Source of the DNA: Acidimicrobiales bacterium
Lineage (GTDB): Bacteria > Actinomycetota > Acidimicrobiia > Acidimicrobiales > Aldehydirespiratoraceae
Direction: 5' to 3'
NCBI GenBank assembly: GCA_029263215.1
Contig: JAJCXY010000006.1
Coordinates: 1 to 32,644 of the forward strand
Length of the DNA stretch: 32,644 nucleotides
Position numbers and translations under genes: made by a program. Of the stretch, positions 22,521-31,599 are shown one piece after another. A model generated the notes under the pieces. That model searched no databases, had not been told where the DNA came from, and was given only the letters and a program-made list of their open reading frames with translations. Numbering within the stretch: the first letter of the stretch is position 1; every line of letters begins with the position of its first letter.

Positions 22521-24127
22521 GCGGCCAGGAGCTCCACTATCAGGTGATGTGGAACCGCCTCATCTCGGTGGTGGAAGAGCAGGCCCTCACCCTCGTTCGT
22601 ACCGCGTTCAGCACGTCGGTACGAGAGGCCGGCGATCTCTCGGCCGGTGTGTTCGATCGAGCGGGGCGAATGGTGGCCCAGGCGGTCACCGGCACACCCG
22701 GCCACGTCAACACCATGGCGGCCGCGGTGGCCCATTTCATCAACGACATCGGACCCGAGCGCATCTACCCCGGCGACGTCTACGTAACCAACGATCCGTG
22801 GAAGGGCACCGGCCACCTCCACGACATCACCGTCACCACACCGGTGTTCACCGGCGACGAGCTCATCGGCTTCTTCGCCTCCACCGCCCACGTAGTGGAC
22901 GTCGGCGGCCGGGGCTACGGCCCCGATGCCCGCGAGGTCTACGAGGAGGGCCTGCGCATCCCGATCCTGAAATGGGTCGAGAGAGGCGAACTCAACCACG
23001 ACCTCGTGACGATCGTGCGCCAGAATGTGCGCGAAGCCGACCAGGTGGTGGGCGACATCCACGGCCTGGCCGCCTGCAACGAGACGGGCCGGAGGCGCCT
23101 CCTGGCGATGCTCGACGAGTTCGACCTTCCCGACATCGAAGCGCTCGCGACCTTCATCTTCGACCGGACCCGAAAGGCGACCCTCGACGCTCTCCAATCA
23201 GTGCCGCAAGGCACCTACACCAATACGATGCAGGTCGACGGCTACGACGAGACCCTCACCCTCGCGGCCACGATCGACGTGACCGACTCCGGCATGCACG
23301 CCGACTTCACCGGCACCTCGCCCACGAGCGCCTTCGGCGTCAACGTCCCGCTCACCTATGCGCAGGCCTACTTCACCTACGGGATGCTCGTGGCCCTGGC
23401 TCCAGAGCTGCCCAACAACTTCGCCTCGCTCGCTCCGTTCACCGTGAGCGCCCCTCCAGGCGTGATCCTCAACGCCGAGCACCCCGACCCTGTCGCGGTG
23501 CGCCATGTGATCGGCCACTTCGTCACCGACCTCTGCCTCGGTGCCGTGGCCACCGTCCTGCCCGATGTGGTGCCCGCGGAGGGTGCCGGCGCCCTCTGGA
23601 ACTTCCAGGCCAGTGCCCGGTCGGCCAGCAAGACCGATCCCAAGCCCCCGGTCGAGCTGCTGATGTTCAACAGCGGCGGCACCGGAGCGCGGCCCACCAT
23701 CGACGGACTCACCGCCACCGCATTCCCGTCCGGCGTGCGCACCATGTCGGTGGAGGCCACCGAACAGATCGGTCCGATCATCATCTGGCGCAAGGAGATA
23801 CGCCCCGACAGCGGCGGCGCGGGCCGCCAACGCGGCGGCTTGGGCCAGACCATCGAGCTCGGACCTGCCGACGGCTACCTGTTCGAGTTCTCCGCCATGT
23901 TCGACCGCATCCAGAACCCGGCCCGGGGCCGAAGCGGCGGTGAGCCCGGCGCCCCCGGCGCGGTGTATCTCGACGATGGCACGCCTTTTGCCGGCAAGGG
24001 GAAGCAGACGGTTCCTGCCGACCGACGCCTCATCCTCGAGCTCCCGGGTGGAGGCGGCTTCGGCGACCCGGCCCGACGTGATCCGGACGCGGCCGCCAAC
24101 GACCAGACCCAGGGGTATGTCACGTGA
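22517..24127 (+). CDS. hyuB: Hydantoinase/oxoprolinase family protein, subunit B
   Basis: The partner subunit of HyuA, 536 residues, matching the hydantoinase B family end to end. It starts with the typical LISVVEEQALTLVRTAFS, followed by REAGDLSAGVFD, GTPGHVNTM (about 55-63), YVTNDPWKGTGHLHDITV (about 89-106), FFASTAHVVDVGGRG, and a late segment with GAGRQRGGLGQ and LPGGGGFGDP close to the C-terminus. His and Asp residues in the DPWKGTGHLHD motif probably bind the metal. It overlaps hyuA upstream and the FAD oxidoreductase downstream (GTGA), so the three are made together. Exact reaction unknown. Confidence 0.92.
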   Translation: MSGQELHYQVMWNRLISVVEEQALTLVRTAFSTSVREAGDLSAGVFDRAGRMVAQAVTGTPGHVNTMAAAVAHFINDIGPERIYPGDVYVTNDPWKGTGHLHDITVTTPVFTGDELIGFFASTAHVVDVGGRGYGPDAREVYEEGLRIPILKWVERGELNHDLVTIVRQNVREADQVVGDIHGLAACNETGRRRLLAMLDEFDLPDIEALATFIFDRTRKATLDALQSVPQGTYTNTMQVDGYDETLTLAATIDVTDSGMHADFTGTSPTSAFGVNVPLTYAQAYFTYGMLVALAPELPNNFASLAPFTVSAPPGVILNAEHPDPVAVRHVIGHFVTDLCLGAVATVLPDVVPAEGAGALWNFQASARSASKTDPKPPVELLMFNSGGTGARPTIDGLTATAFPSGVRTMSVEATEQIGPIIIWRKEIRPDSGGAGRQRGGLGQTIELGPADGYLFEFSAMFDRIQNPARGRSGGEPGAPGAVYLDDGTPFAGKGKQTVPADRRLILELPGGGGFGDPARRDPDAAANDQTQGYVT

Positions 24128-25338
24128 GGCTCCAGCCCGTCACCGGCGAACCCCTTCTGTCCTCCTACGACGTCGTGATCATCGGTGGCGCCGTCATGGG
24201 CTCATCGGTGGCCTGGTTTCTGTCGAACAACCCCGACTTCGATGGCTCCGTCCTCGTCGTCGAGCGCGACCCGTCGTATGAGTCCACATCCACGACGCGA
24301 ACCAACAGCTGCATTCGGCAGCAGTTCTCCAACGAGGTCAACATCCGGATCTCCCAGTTCGGCGCCCAGTTCGTTCACAACTTCCGTGCCTTCATGGACA
24401 ACGATCCGGAAGTGCCCGAGCTCGGTTTCGACGGGTTCGGCTACATGTATCTCGCCGGCAGCGAGGCGTTTGCCGACACCTTGCGCCAAAGCCAGGCCCT
24501 CCAGGAGGCTTGGGGAGCAGCCACGAAAGTGATGACTCCGGCTGAGATCCAAGACGCCTACCCCTTTTACAACCTCGAAGGAATCATCTGCGGGAGCCAC
24601 AACCTCATCGACGAGGGCTACTTCGACAGTGGCACGATGTTCGACTGGTGGCGACGCAAAGCCCGCCAGAACGGTGTGGAATACATCACCAACGAAGCGG
24701 TCGACATCGCCAACAACGCAGCGCGCGCCACGGCGATCACCCTCGCATCGGGCCAGTCGATCACCGCGGGCACGATCGTCAACGCGGCCGGGCCCCGCGC
24801 GGTCGAGGTCGCCCGGATGGCCGGTTTCGAACTCCCGATCGAGCCTCGCCGGCGCTACACCTACGTATTCGACGCGGCCGAGCCGCTCGATCGCCCCCTC
24901 CCTCTCACGATCGACACCACCGGAGTGACCTGTCGCACCGACGGTGGCCTCTACATGGCCGGGGCCCCACCCGACGACGACCCGGCCGTCGACTACGACG
25001 ACTTCGCCTTCGTCGGCGACATGTGGGAGGACAAGATCTGGCCCTCGATCGCCACCCGGATCCCCGCATTCGAGAGGGTGAAGGTCGTCAACAAGTGGGT
25101 GGGGCACTACGCGTTCAACACCCTCGACCAGAACGCGATCGTCGGCCCCCACCACGAGATCGAAAACTTCATCTTCGTCAACGGGTTCTCCGGACACGGC
25201 ATGCAGCAGTCACCGGCGATGGGTCGGGGCGTATCGGAGTGGATCACCTACGGCGAGTACCGATCGCTCGACCTGTCCGCGCTCGGCTACCACCGGATAG
25301 CGGCCAACCAGCCCTTCCTCGAAACCGCGATCATCTAG
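24124..25338 (+). CDS. FAD-dependent oxidoreductase (DAO family, FOXRED1/sarcosine-oxidase-like)
   Basis: A 404-residue flavoprotein of the D-amino-acid-oxidase superfamily. The dinucleotide motif is VVIIGGAVMGSSVAWFL (17-33), with an acidic end of beta-2 (VVERD). It continues with SCIRQQFSNE, the substrate-domain region around 220-300, and the C-terminal FAD-phosphate motif FVNGFSGHGMQQSPAMGRG (about 355-373), strongly reminiscent of FOXRED1-like enzymes. Members oxidise secondary or N-methyl amino acids such as sarcosine or proline derivatives. No signal peptide, so it is cytoplasmic. GTG 24124 overlaps the hyuB stop. Together with a hydantoinase it could oxidise an amino acid released by ring opening, but that is inference. 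Confidence 0.88.
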   Translation: MRLQPVTGEPLLSSYDVVIIGGAVMGSSVAWFLSNNPDFDGSVLVVERDPSYESTSTTRTNSCIRQQFSNEVNIRISQFGAQFVHNFRAFMDNDPEVPELGFDGFGYMYLAGSEAFADTLRQSQALQEAWGAATKVMTPAEIQDAYPFYNLEGIICGSHNLIDEGYFDSGTMFDWWRRKARQNGVEYITNEAVDIANNAARATAITLASGQSITAGTIVNAAGPRAVEVARMAGFELPIEPRRRYTYVFDAAEPLDRPLPLTIDTTGVTCRTDGGLYMAGAPPDDDPAVDYDDFAFVGDMWEDKIWPSIATRIPAFERVKVVNKWVGHYAFNTLDQNAIVGPHHEIENFIFVNGFSGHGMQQSPAMGRGVSEWITYGEYRSLDLSALGYHRIAANQPFLETAII

Positions 25339-25349
25339 ATTCGCAGGCG

Positions 25350-27011
25350 ATGACCGAACGCAGCGGAGGCCAGCTCGTCGTGGATGCTCTGGTGGCCCAG
25401 GGCGTGTCGACGGTCTTCGGGGTTCCCGGGGAGAGCTACCTCACGGTGCTCGACGCTCTCCACGACACCGAAGTGCGCTATCTGACCTGTCGCCAGGAGG
25501 GCGGGGCGGCCTACATGGCGGAGGCGTGGGGCAAGCTCACCGGCGAGCCTGGAGTGTGCATGGTCACCCGGGGACCGGGTGCCACCAATGCGTCGGTCGG
25601 CGTGCACACCGCCATGCAGGACTCCACCCCGATGCTGCTTCTGGTGGGTCAGGTGAGCACTGGTCGCCGGGGCCGGGAAGCCTTCCAGGAGATCGACTAC
25701 CGACACTTCTTCGGGTCGATCGCCAAGTGGGTGGTTGAGGTGGCGCGCACCGACGACCTCGCCGACGCCCTCACCATCGCGTTCAAGATCGCCGTTTCGG
25801 GTCGACCCGGCCCTGTTGTCGTGGCACTTCCCGAAGACGTACTCACCGCCTCCACAGCGGTGGTCGATGTCACGCCTCTCCAAGTGGAACGCGCCACGCC
25901 CGCCGTCGACGAGATCGACACCATCATCGAGGAACTGGGCGCCGCGGAGCGCCCCGTGATGATCGTCGGTGGAGGCAGGTGGACCATCCCGGCTCGACGT
26001 GATCTCGAGCAGTTCGCCGAGGCCAACACCATCGCGGTGGTCACCGCGTTTCGCTTCCACGACCTGATCGACAACTTCAGCGACGTCTATGTGGGTGAGG
26101 CCGGGGTGTGGATGTCGACGGCGGTGCAGTCCACGATCCGCGACGCCGATCTCATCGTGGGTCTCGGCATCCGCTTCGGGCAGATGACCACGGGGGCATG
26201 GTCCCTGCTCGATCTACCCACCCCCAGCCAGCGCGTCGTCCACGTCCACCCCGAACGCATCCAGTTGGGACGTATCTACTCCACCGAGGTCGGAGTGCTC
26301 GGCGACCCGAGCATCACTATCGCGATGCTGCGTGATCGCGAGCTGGTTTCGTCGCCTGGCCGAAGCGGCTGGGTCGCCGATCGAAGGGCGGCCTATCTGG
26401 AATCGATGGTCTGTCCCCCTCAGCCGGGCGGGGTCGACATGGGCGAGGTGATGGCCTGGCTCCAGGCCGAGCTCCCACCCGACGCCATCCTCACCAACGG
26501 AGCCGGCAACTTCACCGTCTGGCCCAGCAAGTTCTTCCGCTACGGCCCCGATGCCCGCCTGCTCGCACCTCAGAGCGGCACGATGGGCTACGGCCTACCT
26601 GCCGCCATCGCGGCCAAGGCGGCCCACCCCGACCGGACGGTGGTGTGCTTCGCCGGCGACGGCGATCTCCAGATGACCATCCAGGAACTGGCGACAGCTC
26701 GTCAGGCGGGCTGTGAGCCGATCGTGATCGTCGTCGACAACCAGATGTACGGCACGATCCGAACCCACCAGGAGCGAGTGTTCCCCGAGAGGGTGTCGGG
26801 CACTGATCTGGTCAACCCCGACTTCGTGATGCTGGCCGCGGCCCACGGCATGCACAGTGAGCGGGTCGCCACCACTGGCGATTTCGCGCCGGCCTTCGCT
26901 CGGGCCGCGGCTTCACCCACCGGTGCCCTTCTCCACATCAGGGTCGACCCGTCGAGGCTCACCCCGTTCGAATCGATCACCGATGTCCGGGGGCGACCCC
27001 GACCGAAGTGA
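25350..27011 (+). CDS. Thiamine diphosphate-dependent enzyme (acetolactate synthase-like)
   Basis: A 553-residue three-domain ThDP enzyme: the Pyr domain (about 1-170) with catalytic Glu50 in CRQEGGAAYMAEAW and TRGPGATNASVGVHTA, the central domain (about 185-320), and the PP domain (about 365-540) with the Mg-ThDP motif GDGDLQMTIQEL ending in VDNQMYGTI. The family includes acetolactate synthase, benzoylformate decarboxylase and sulfoacetaldehyde acetyltransferase; this one lacks features that would name its 2-keto acid. It starts 11 bp after the oxidoreductase gene, so a 2-oxo acid made by that enzyme could be its substrate (inference). The frame is open upstream, but ATG 25350 begins the conserved domain. 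It converges on livF with a 9-bp gap. Confidence 0.9.
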   Translation: MTERSGGQLVVDALVAQGVSTVFGVPGESYLTVLDALHDTEVRYLTCRQEGGAAYMAEAWGKLTGEPGVCMVTRGPGATNASVGVHTAMQDSTPMLLLVGQVSTGRRGREAFQEIDYRHFFGSIAKWVVEVARTDDLADALTIAFKIAVSGRPGPVVVALPEDVLTASTAVVDVTPLQVERATPAVDEIDTIIEELGAAERPVMIVGGGRWTIPARRDLEQFAEANTIAVVTAFRFHDLIDNFSDVYVGEAGVWMSTAVQSTIRDADLIVGLGIRFGQMTTGAWSLLDLPTPSQRVVHVHPERIQLGRIYSTEVGVLGDPSITIAMLRDRELVSSPGRSGWVADRRAAYLESMVCPPQPGGVDMGEVMAWLQAELPPDAILTNGAGNFTVWPSKFFRYGPDARLLAPQSGTMGYGLPAAIAAKAAHPDRTVVCFAGDGDLQMTIQELATARQAGCEPIVIVVDNQMYGTIRTHQERVFPERVSGTDLVNPDFVMLAAAHGMHSERVATTGDFAPAFARAAASPTGALLHIRVDPSRLTPFESITDVRGRPRPK

Positions 27012-27020
27012 ACGAAGGGG

Positions 27021-27761
27021 CTAGGCCTCTCCGAGGTAGCTGGCCCTCAGCTCGGGGTTGGCGAGCAGGGCATCGGCGGTGTCGTCGAGCACGACTCGGC
27101 CGGTTTGGAGCACCCATCCCCGATCGGCGATCGAGAGCGCCATGTTGGCGTTCTGTTCCACCATGAAGATGGCGACTCCTTCCTCGTGGATCTGCTGGAT
27201 CAGCTGGAAGTTGGTCTGCACCAGAGCGGGCGCCAGCCCCATGGACGGCTCATCCATAAGGAGCACACGCGGGTTCGACATCAGAGCCCGGCCCATCGCC
27301 ACCATCTGTTGCTCACCACCGGAGAGGGTGCCCGACTTCTGCGCCAGGCGCTCATAGACCCGGGGAAAAAGACCGTAGATCCGTTCGAGATCACGCTGGA
27401 TCCCGTCCTTGTCGGTACGCAGGTAGGCACCGAGTTCGAGGTTTTCCTTCACCGAGAGCCGCTTGAAGAGGCGCCGGTTCTCGGGAACCATCGTGACTCC
27501 ACGCTCCACGAGATAGGAGGTGGGTTGACCATTCACCACCTCACCGTCGAGGACCACGTCGCCGGACGTGGGGGTGACCATGCCGAGAAGGGTCTTGAGA
27601 GTGGTGGACTTACCCGACGCATTACCTCCGAGGAGGCACACGAGCTCACCGGGATAGATCGACAGCTCCACATCCTTGAGGATGTGCACCGCTCCATAGT
27701 GGGTGTTGACACCGCGCATCTCGAGCAAGGGTGTTGCGCCACTGCGTGGGGAATCGCTCAC
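27021..27761 (-). CDS. livF: Branched-chain amino acid-type ABC transporter ATP-binding protein LivF
   Basis: A 246-residue ATPase that powers a LIV-type importer from the cytoplasmic side. Walker A is LLGGNASGKSTT (about 43-54), with Ala-Ser where Gly-Ala is more common; the signature is LSGGEQQMVAMGRAL, Walker B is VLLMDEPS, and the H-loop region reads MVEQNANMAL. It has the short C-terminal form typical of LivF. GTG 27761 overlaps the livG stop by 4 nt (GTGA). It is the last gene of the livH-livM-livG-livF operon and is convergent with the ThDP gene. The transported substrate is not fixed by the sequence. Confidence 0.94.
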   Translation of the reverse strand: MSDSPRSGATPLLEMRGVNTHYGAVHILKDVELSIYPGELVCLLGGNASGKSTTLKTLLGMVTPTSGDVVLDGEVVNGQPTSYLVERGVTMVPENRRLFKRLSVKENLELGAYLRTDKDGIQRDLERIYGLFPRVYERLAQKSGTLSGGEQQMVAMGRALMSNPRVLLMDEPSMGLAPALVQTNFQLIQQIHEEGVAIFMVEQNANMALSIADRGWVLQTGRVVLDDTADALLANPELRASYLGEA

Positions 27762-28552
27762 GAGGCCTCCTCGGCGGGGCGACCCAGATAGGCCTCGATC
27801 ACGTCGGGGTTGGTCGACACTTCCTCGTAAGATCCCTGGGCGATTGTCTCACCGTGGTCGAGCACGACCACCCGGTCAGACACGTCGCGTACCACTCCCA
27901 TGTCGTGTTCGATCATGACGATCGTGAAACCCCATTCGCTGCGCAACTCGCCGATGAGACGGGTGAGTTCCTCTGACTCCTTGGGGTTCATGCCGGCAAC
28001 CGGCTCGTCGAGAAGAAGGATCGTGGGCTTGGTGGCCATGGCCCGGGCGATCTCGAGTCTGCGCCGGTTGGCGTAGGACAACACCGATGCGGGCTGGTCG
28101 AGGCGGTAACCGACGAGGCGGGTACCGAAGAAGCCGAGGACCTTCTCGCCCCATTCTCGGATCTCTTCCTCTTCCCGCTTGAACGACGAGGTCTGGAAGA
28201 GGGCTCCCCACAGGCCCTGCTTGGTGCGGCAGTGCTGGGCCACCATCACATTTTCGAGGATGGTCATGTTGGCGAAGAGGCGCACGTTCTGGAAGGTACG
28301 GGCGATGCCTCGCGCCGTGACCTGGTTGGGGTCGAGTCCGATCAGGGACTGATTCTCGAAGATGATCTCCCCGGAGGTGGGCGTGACCATCCCCGAGATC
28401 ATGTTGAAGAAGGTTGTTTTGCCGGCACCGTTGGGGCCGATCACCGACACGATCTCGCCCTCGTCGACGTGGAAATCGAGTTCGCGTAGGGCGTGCAGAC
28501 CGCCGAAGGTGACGCTCAGGTTGTTGATGGTGAGAAGTCGTTCGCCGCTCAT
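27758..28552 (-). CDS. livG: Branched-chain amino acid-type ABC transporter ATP-binding protein LivG
   Basis: A 264-residue ATPase partner of LivF. Walker A is GPNGAGKTTFFN (about 39-50), the signature region reads LSYANRRRLEIARAM (the LivG version of LSGGQ, with Ala-Asn where Gly-Gln is usual), Walker B is ILLLDEPVAGMNP, and the H-loop is VMIEHDMGVV. An insertion before the signature (about 105-145) and the C-terminal YLGRPAEE are typical of LivG. ATG 28552 overlaps the livM stop (ATGA), and its own stop overlaps the livF GTG. Substrate unknown. Confidence 0.94.
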   Translation of the reverse strand: MSGERLLTINNLSVTFGGLHALRELDFHVDEGEIVSVIGPNGAGKTTFFNMISGMVTPTSGEIIFENQSLIGLDPNQVTARGIARTFQNVRLFANMTILENVMVAQHCRTKQGLWGALFQTSSFKREEEEIREWGEKVLGFFGTRLVGYRLDQPASVLSYANRRRLEIARAMATKPTILLLDEPVAGMNPKESEELTRLIGELRSEWGFTIVMIEHDMGVVRDVSDRVVVLDHGETIAQGSYEEVSTNPDVIEAYLGRPAEEAS

Positions 28553-30369
28553 GCCGGGGCCACCTCTCCCCCGTCGCCGGTTTCGTCGCCTTCATCGATC
28601 TGGCCCTTGAGCCAGGCGTCCTGGAGGAACTCATCCTGGTGCAGCTCACGGGTGCGGCGGACGTTGGGAATGAGCCCCTCGGGCCGTTTCAGCATCATCC
28701 AGACGAGCAGGGCGCCGTAGATCAACAGCTTGAACTCCGAGAACTCCTGGAGCAGGCCCGGTTGCTTGGGCCCACCGAGAACACCGATGAGCACGACGGA
28801 ACCGGCCACCACACCGGCGATGTTGCCCATGCCGCCGACGATCACCACGATGAGGATCACGATCGACACCAAGATGATGAAGCTGGTAGGGAACACCGAG
28901 CCCACCTTGGCCGCGAATATCGCGCCCGAGAAGGAGGCCAGCACCGCGCCCACCACGAACGCCAGAAGCTTGACGTTGACGGTGTTGATGCCCATCGCCT
29001 CGGCGACAGATTCATCCTCGCGCACCGCCATCCAGGCCCTGCCGATCCGCGACTTCTCCAGTCGCCACGAGACATAGATCGCGATGGCGCAGAAGAAGGC
29101 CACCAGATAGAAAACGGCCCGCGGGTCGGTACCTCTCACGTTGGCGAGTCCGAACACCTGAACGCCGGGCACATTGGTGACCCCCTGAGCGCCGCCGGTG
29201 AACCCGCCGAGCCAGTCCGATAGGAACAGGAGCCTGATGATCTCGCCGAACCCGAGGGTTACGATGGCGAGATAGTCGCCGCGCATGCGGATGACGGGCG
29301 CGCCGATGAACAGGCCGGTGAGACCGGCCAGCACGATGACCAGCATCAGGGCCACCACCCACCAGACCTGGGGAATCCAGGTTGGCCAGGAATCGCCCCG
29401 GTTGGGCGAGGTGAGGATGGCGGTGGTGTAGCCGCCGACCGCGAAGAAGGCCACATACCCGAGGTCGAGAATGCCGGCCAGACCGATGACGATGTTGAGA
29501 CCCAGAGCCAGCAAGAGGAACAGGCCCACGTTGGCGAGCAGCTCGTTGGTGATCTTGCCGAGGACGAGAGGCAGAAGGATCGTGGCCGCCACCACCACCG
29601 CGATGCTGACCTTGTTGGCCTGCTTGCGTTCGACCCCCTCGAGGGCTTGATAGCTGGCCTTCGCTCCTTTCACCGCCTTGCTTCCCCATACCGCGTAGGC
29701 GCCCGCAACCACGGCGACGGTAGCGGCGCCGTGCAGGGAGACACCGCCACGGATGAAGTAGATCCAGTCGGCCAACCATTCGAGGAAGAGATCTTCGGCG
29801 ATATCGCTGAGGATCGTCTCGAGCACAGCCACGCCCACGACGGCCAAAACCATGGTGGAGACGACGCGACGAGCGAGAGGAGCGATGAGGTGCATCGAGC
29901 CGCCCAACAGGCCGAGCCCGCCGCCTATGGCCAGCCAGACTCCGACGCCGTAGCCGACACCGTTGTCGAAGGCGAGGAGAGCCAGCAGCTGGGGGCTCCA
30001 GTTGACGAGAGGATCGCGGAGGTCGAAATTGTCGAGCAGCAGCACAAGGCCGCTCACGCCGCCGCCGCCGATCAAACCGACGCAGGCCCCCGCCACCACC
30101 TCACGAGCGCCCTTGGCGTGGCTGGTGACGCCCTCGAGCACCTTCTCGGTGCCGATGCTGTAACCGAGCAGGAGCGGCAACCACAGCAGGGAGACATAGC
30201 CGAGGCTGAGGATGGGCTCGATCAGGATGAAGTCGTCGAGGCCCACCGGCATGTTGGCCAAAGCGATGAACACTTCGGCGAGGGCGAGCAGGAGGCCATA
30301 GTTGACGATCTTGCGCCAATCCTGATCGAGGACTCCGCGTGCGGGTGCGAGAACAGTTGTGTCGGTCAT
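28549..30369 (-). CDS. livM: LIV-type ABC transporter permease LivM with long N-terminal membrane extension
   Basis: A 606-residue permease, against about 300-420 for usual LivM proteins. Residues from about 275 to 570 are a canonical LivM core: LLLALGLNIVIGLAGILDLG (286-305), MRGDYLAIVTLGFGEIIRLL and GRAWMAVREDESVAEAMGIN (the coupling helix to the ATPases). Residues 1 to about 250 form an extra region with about six hydrophobic segments and glycine-rich turns (GLIGGGGVSG, about 98-107). Its role is unknown; it may be a regulatory or partner-binding membrane domain. The C-terminus is charged and acidic. ATGA overlaps tie it to livH and livG. Confidence 0.9.
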   Translation of the reverse strand: MTDTTVLAPARGVLDQDWRKIVNYGLLLALAEVFIALANMPVGLDDFILIEPILSLGYVSLLWLPLLLGYSIGTEKVLEGVTSHAKGAREVVAGACVGLIGGGGVSGLVLLLDNFDLRDPLVNWSPQLLALLAFDNGVGYGVGVWLAIGGGLGLLGGSMHLIAPLARRVVSTMVLAVVGVAVLETILSDIAEDLFLEWLADWIYFIRGGVSLHGAATVAVVAGAYAVWGSKAVKGAKASYQALEGVERKQANKVSIAVVVAATILLPLVLGKITNELLANVGLFLLLALGLNIVIGLAGILDLGYVAFFAVGGYTTAILTSPNRGDSWPTWIPQVWWVVALMLVIVLAGLTGLFIGAPVIRMRGDYLAIVTLGFGEIIRLLFLSDWLGGFTGGAQGVTNVPGVQVFGLANVRGTDPRAVFYLVAFFCAIAIYVSWRLEKSRIGRAWMAVREDESVAEAMGINTVNVKLLAFVVGAVLASFSGAIFAAKVGSVFPTSFIILVSIVILIVVIVGGMGNIAGVVAGSVVLIGVLGGPKQPGLLQEFSEFKLLIYGALLVWMMLKRPEGLIPNVRRTRELHQDEFLQDAWLKGQIDEGDETGDGGEVAPA

Positions 30370-31490
30370 CCTCGGTCCTCCGACGAAAGGCGTTCACCGA
30401 ACAGGCCGGTGGGCTTCACCAAGAGCACCAGGATCAGCACGCTGAAGGCGACTGCGTCACGAAGTTGGGAAACACCACTCACCCCCCACGGTTCCAGAAT
30501 CACCAGGGGAGCGATCGCCTCGGCACTGCCGAGAGAGAGACCGCCGGCCATGGCTCCGTTGAGGTTGCCGATTCCTCCCACCACCGCCGCGCTGAACGCC
30601 TTGATCCCGGGAAGGAATCCGGTGGTGTGGATCACCGAGCGGAACATGATTCCCCACAGGATCCCGGCCACCCCGGCCATCGCGCCACCCACCGCGAAGG
30701 TGGTGACGATGATGCGGTTGACGTTGATCCCCATGAGAGAGGCGATTTCCTTGTCTTCGGCCACCGCCCGCATCGCCTTGCCGGTCTTGGTGCGTTCGAC
30801 CAGGTACCAGAGCCCCACCATCGAGACGGCCGCCACGAGAACTACGAGTAGGCGGGTGCCCTCGATCGAGATGAACCAGATGTCGCGTTTCTTCGACAGC
30901 CAATCGGGAAGGGCCGGGTAGGACTTGGCGCCGGGGCCGAGAAGCACCACCGACACATTCTGGATGAAGAACGACACACCGATCGAGGTGATCAGCGGGA
31001 TGAGGCGCGGCGACCCGCGCAGGGGGCGATAGGCCACCCTCTCCATCACCACCGCGGTGAGGGTGGACACCACGATCGACAGCAGCACGATGAACAGCAG
31101 GGAGGGGACGAAGTTGCTCTCCCAGGCACCGGCCTCATGGAGCTTGTTGGAGGTGATCATGCCGGTCATGGCCCCCACCATGAACACCTCGCCGTGAGCG
31201 AAGTTGATGAAACCGAGAACGCCGTAGACCATCGAATAACCGAGAGCGATGAGGCCGTACATCGCACCCTGCGACAGGCCGGCGATCACCAGACCCTCGA
31301 ACTGGTCGGCGGTGAGGCCGGTGGCGTCGTCGTTGAGCCGACTCGCGATCGGGTTGCCGGGATCGATCTGCTGGAAGATGAACAGAAGCACACCGGTGGC
31401 GATGAAAAAGAACATCACCGACTTGATGAGCAGCAGAAACCAGTCGACACCGGTGCGCGGTGCCGCCTTGGCTTTCATTGCAGTAGTCAC
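30366..31490 (-). CDS. livH: LIV-type ABC transporter permease LivH
   Basis: A 374-residue inner-membrane permease of the LivH family, somewhat longer than the usual 290-310. It has an N-terminal hydrophobic segment and a linker to about residue 70, then the core beginning LSQGAMYGLIALGYSMVYG and FINFAHGEVFMVGAM, and a late coupling-helix region with GKAMRAVAEDKEIASLMGIN. The GTG at 31490 was chosen because GGGAGGGG lies just upstream; an ATG at 31478 is in frame but poorly spaced. It is separated from the binding-protein gene by a 109-bp gap holding a 13-bp-stem hairpin, and overlaps livM by 4 nt. Confidence 0.92.
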   Translation of the reverse strand: MTTAMKAKAAPRTGVDWFLLLIKSVMFFFIATGVLLFIFQQIDPGNPIASRLNDDATGLTADQFEGLVIAGLSQGAMYGLIALGYSMVYGVLGFINFAHGEVFMVGAMTGMITSNKLHEAGAWESNFVPSLLFIVLLSIVVSTLTAVVMERVAYRPLRGSPRLIPLITSIGVSFFIQNVSVVLLGPGAKSYPALPDWLSKKRDIWFISIEGTRLLVVLVAAVSMVGLWYLVERTKTGKAMRAVAEDKEIASLMGINVNRIIVTTFAVGGAMAGVAGILWGIMFRSVIHTTGFLPGIKAFSAAVVGGIGNLNGAMAGGLSLGSAEAIAPLVILEPWGVSGVSQLRDAVAFSVLILVLLVKPTGLFGERLSSEDRG

Positions 31491-31494
31491 ACTT

Positions 31495-31502
31495 CCCCTC
31501 CC
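31495..31502 (-). promoter_or_regulatory. Ribosome binding site deciding the livH GTG start
   Basis: GGGAGGGG followed by a 4-nt spacer to GTG 31490 on the minus strand. It favours this start over the ATG at 31478. Confidence 0.6.
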
Positions 31503-31533
31503 GATCACATCGGAACGCAGCACAATAACGCGA

Positions 31534-31569
31534 ACGGCCCCTGCTCACCATTACCGGAGCAGGGGCCGT
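31534..31569 (-). terminator. Strong intergenic hairpin between the binding-protein gene and livH
   Basis: Perfect 13-bp arms (ACGGCCCCTGCTC and its complement) flank a 10-nt loop. No T-tract follows on the minus strand, so it is more likely a partial terminator or mRNA-stabilising element that keeps binding-protein transcript higher than permease transcript. Confidence 0.6.
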
Positions 31570-31599
31570 CCAAACGGATTCAGTTTTCAGTGCTGTGGA

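Noticed and set aside
20424-24127. Assignment of HyuA/HyuB as 5-oxoprolinase, N-methylhydantoinase or acetone carboxylase
   Set aside because: The family cannot be split by substrate from motifs alone, and neighbours do not match one known pathway.
29647-30921. 424-residue plus-strand ORF
   Set aside because: Antisense to livM and livH, which are unambiguous permeases; the translation is rich in His/Glu/Ala, typical of a mirror frame.
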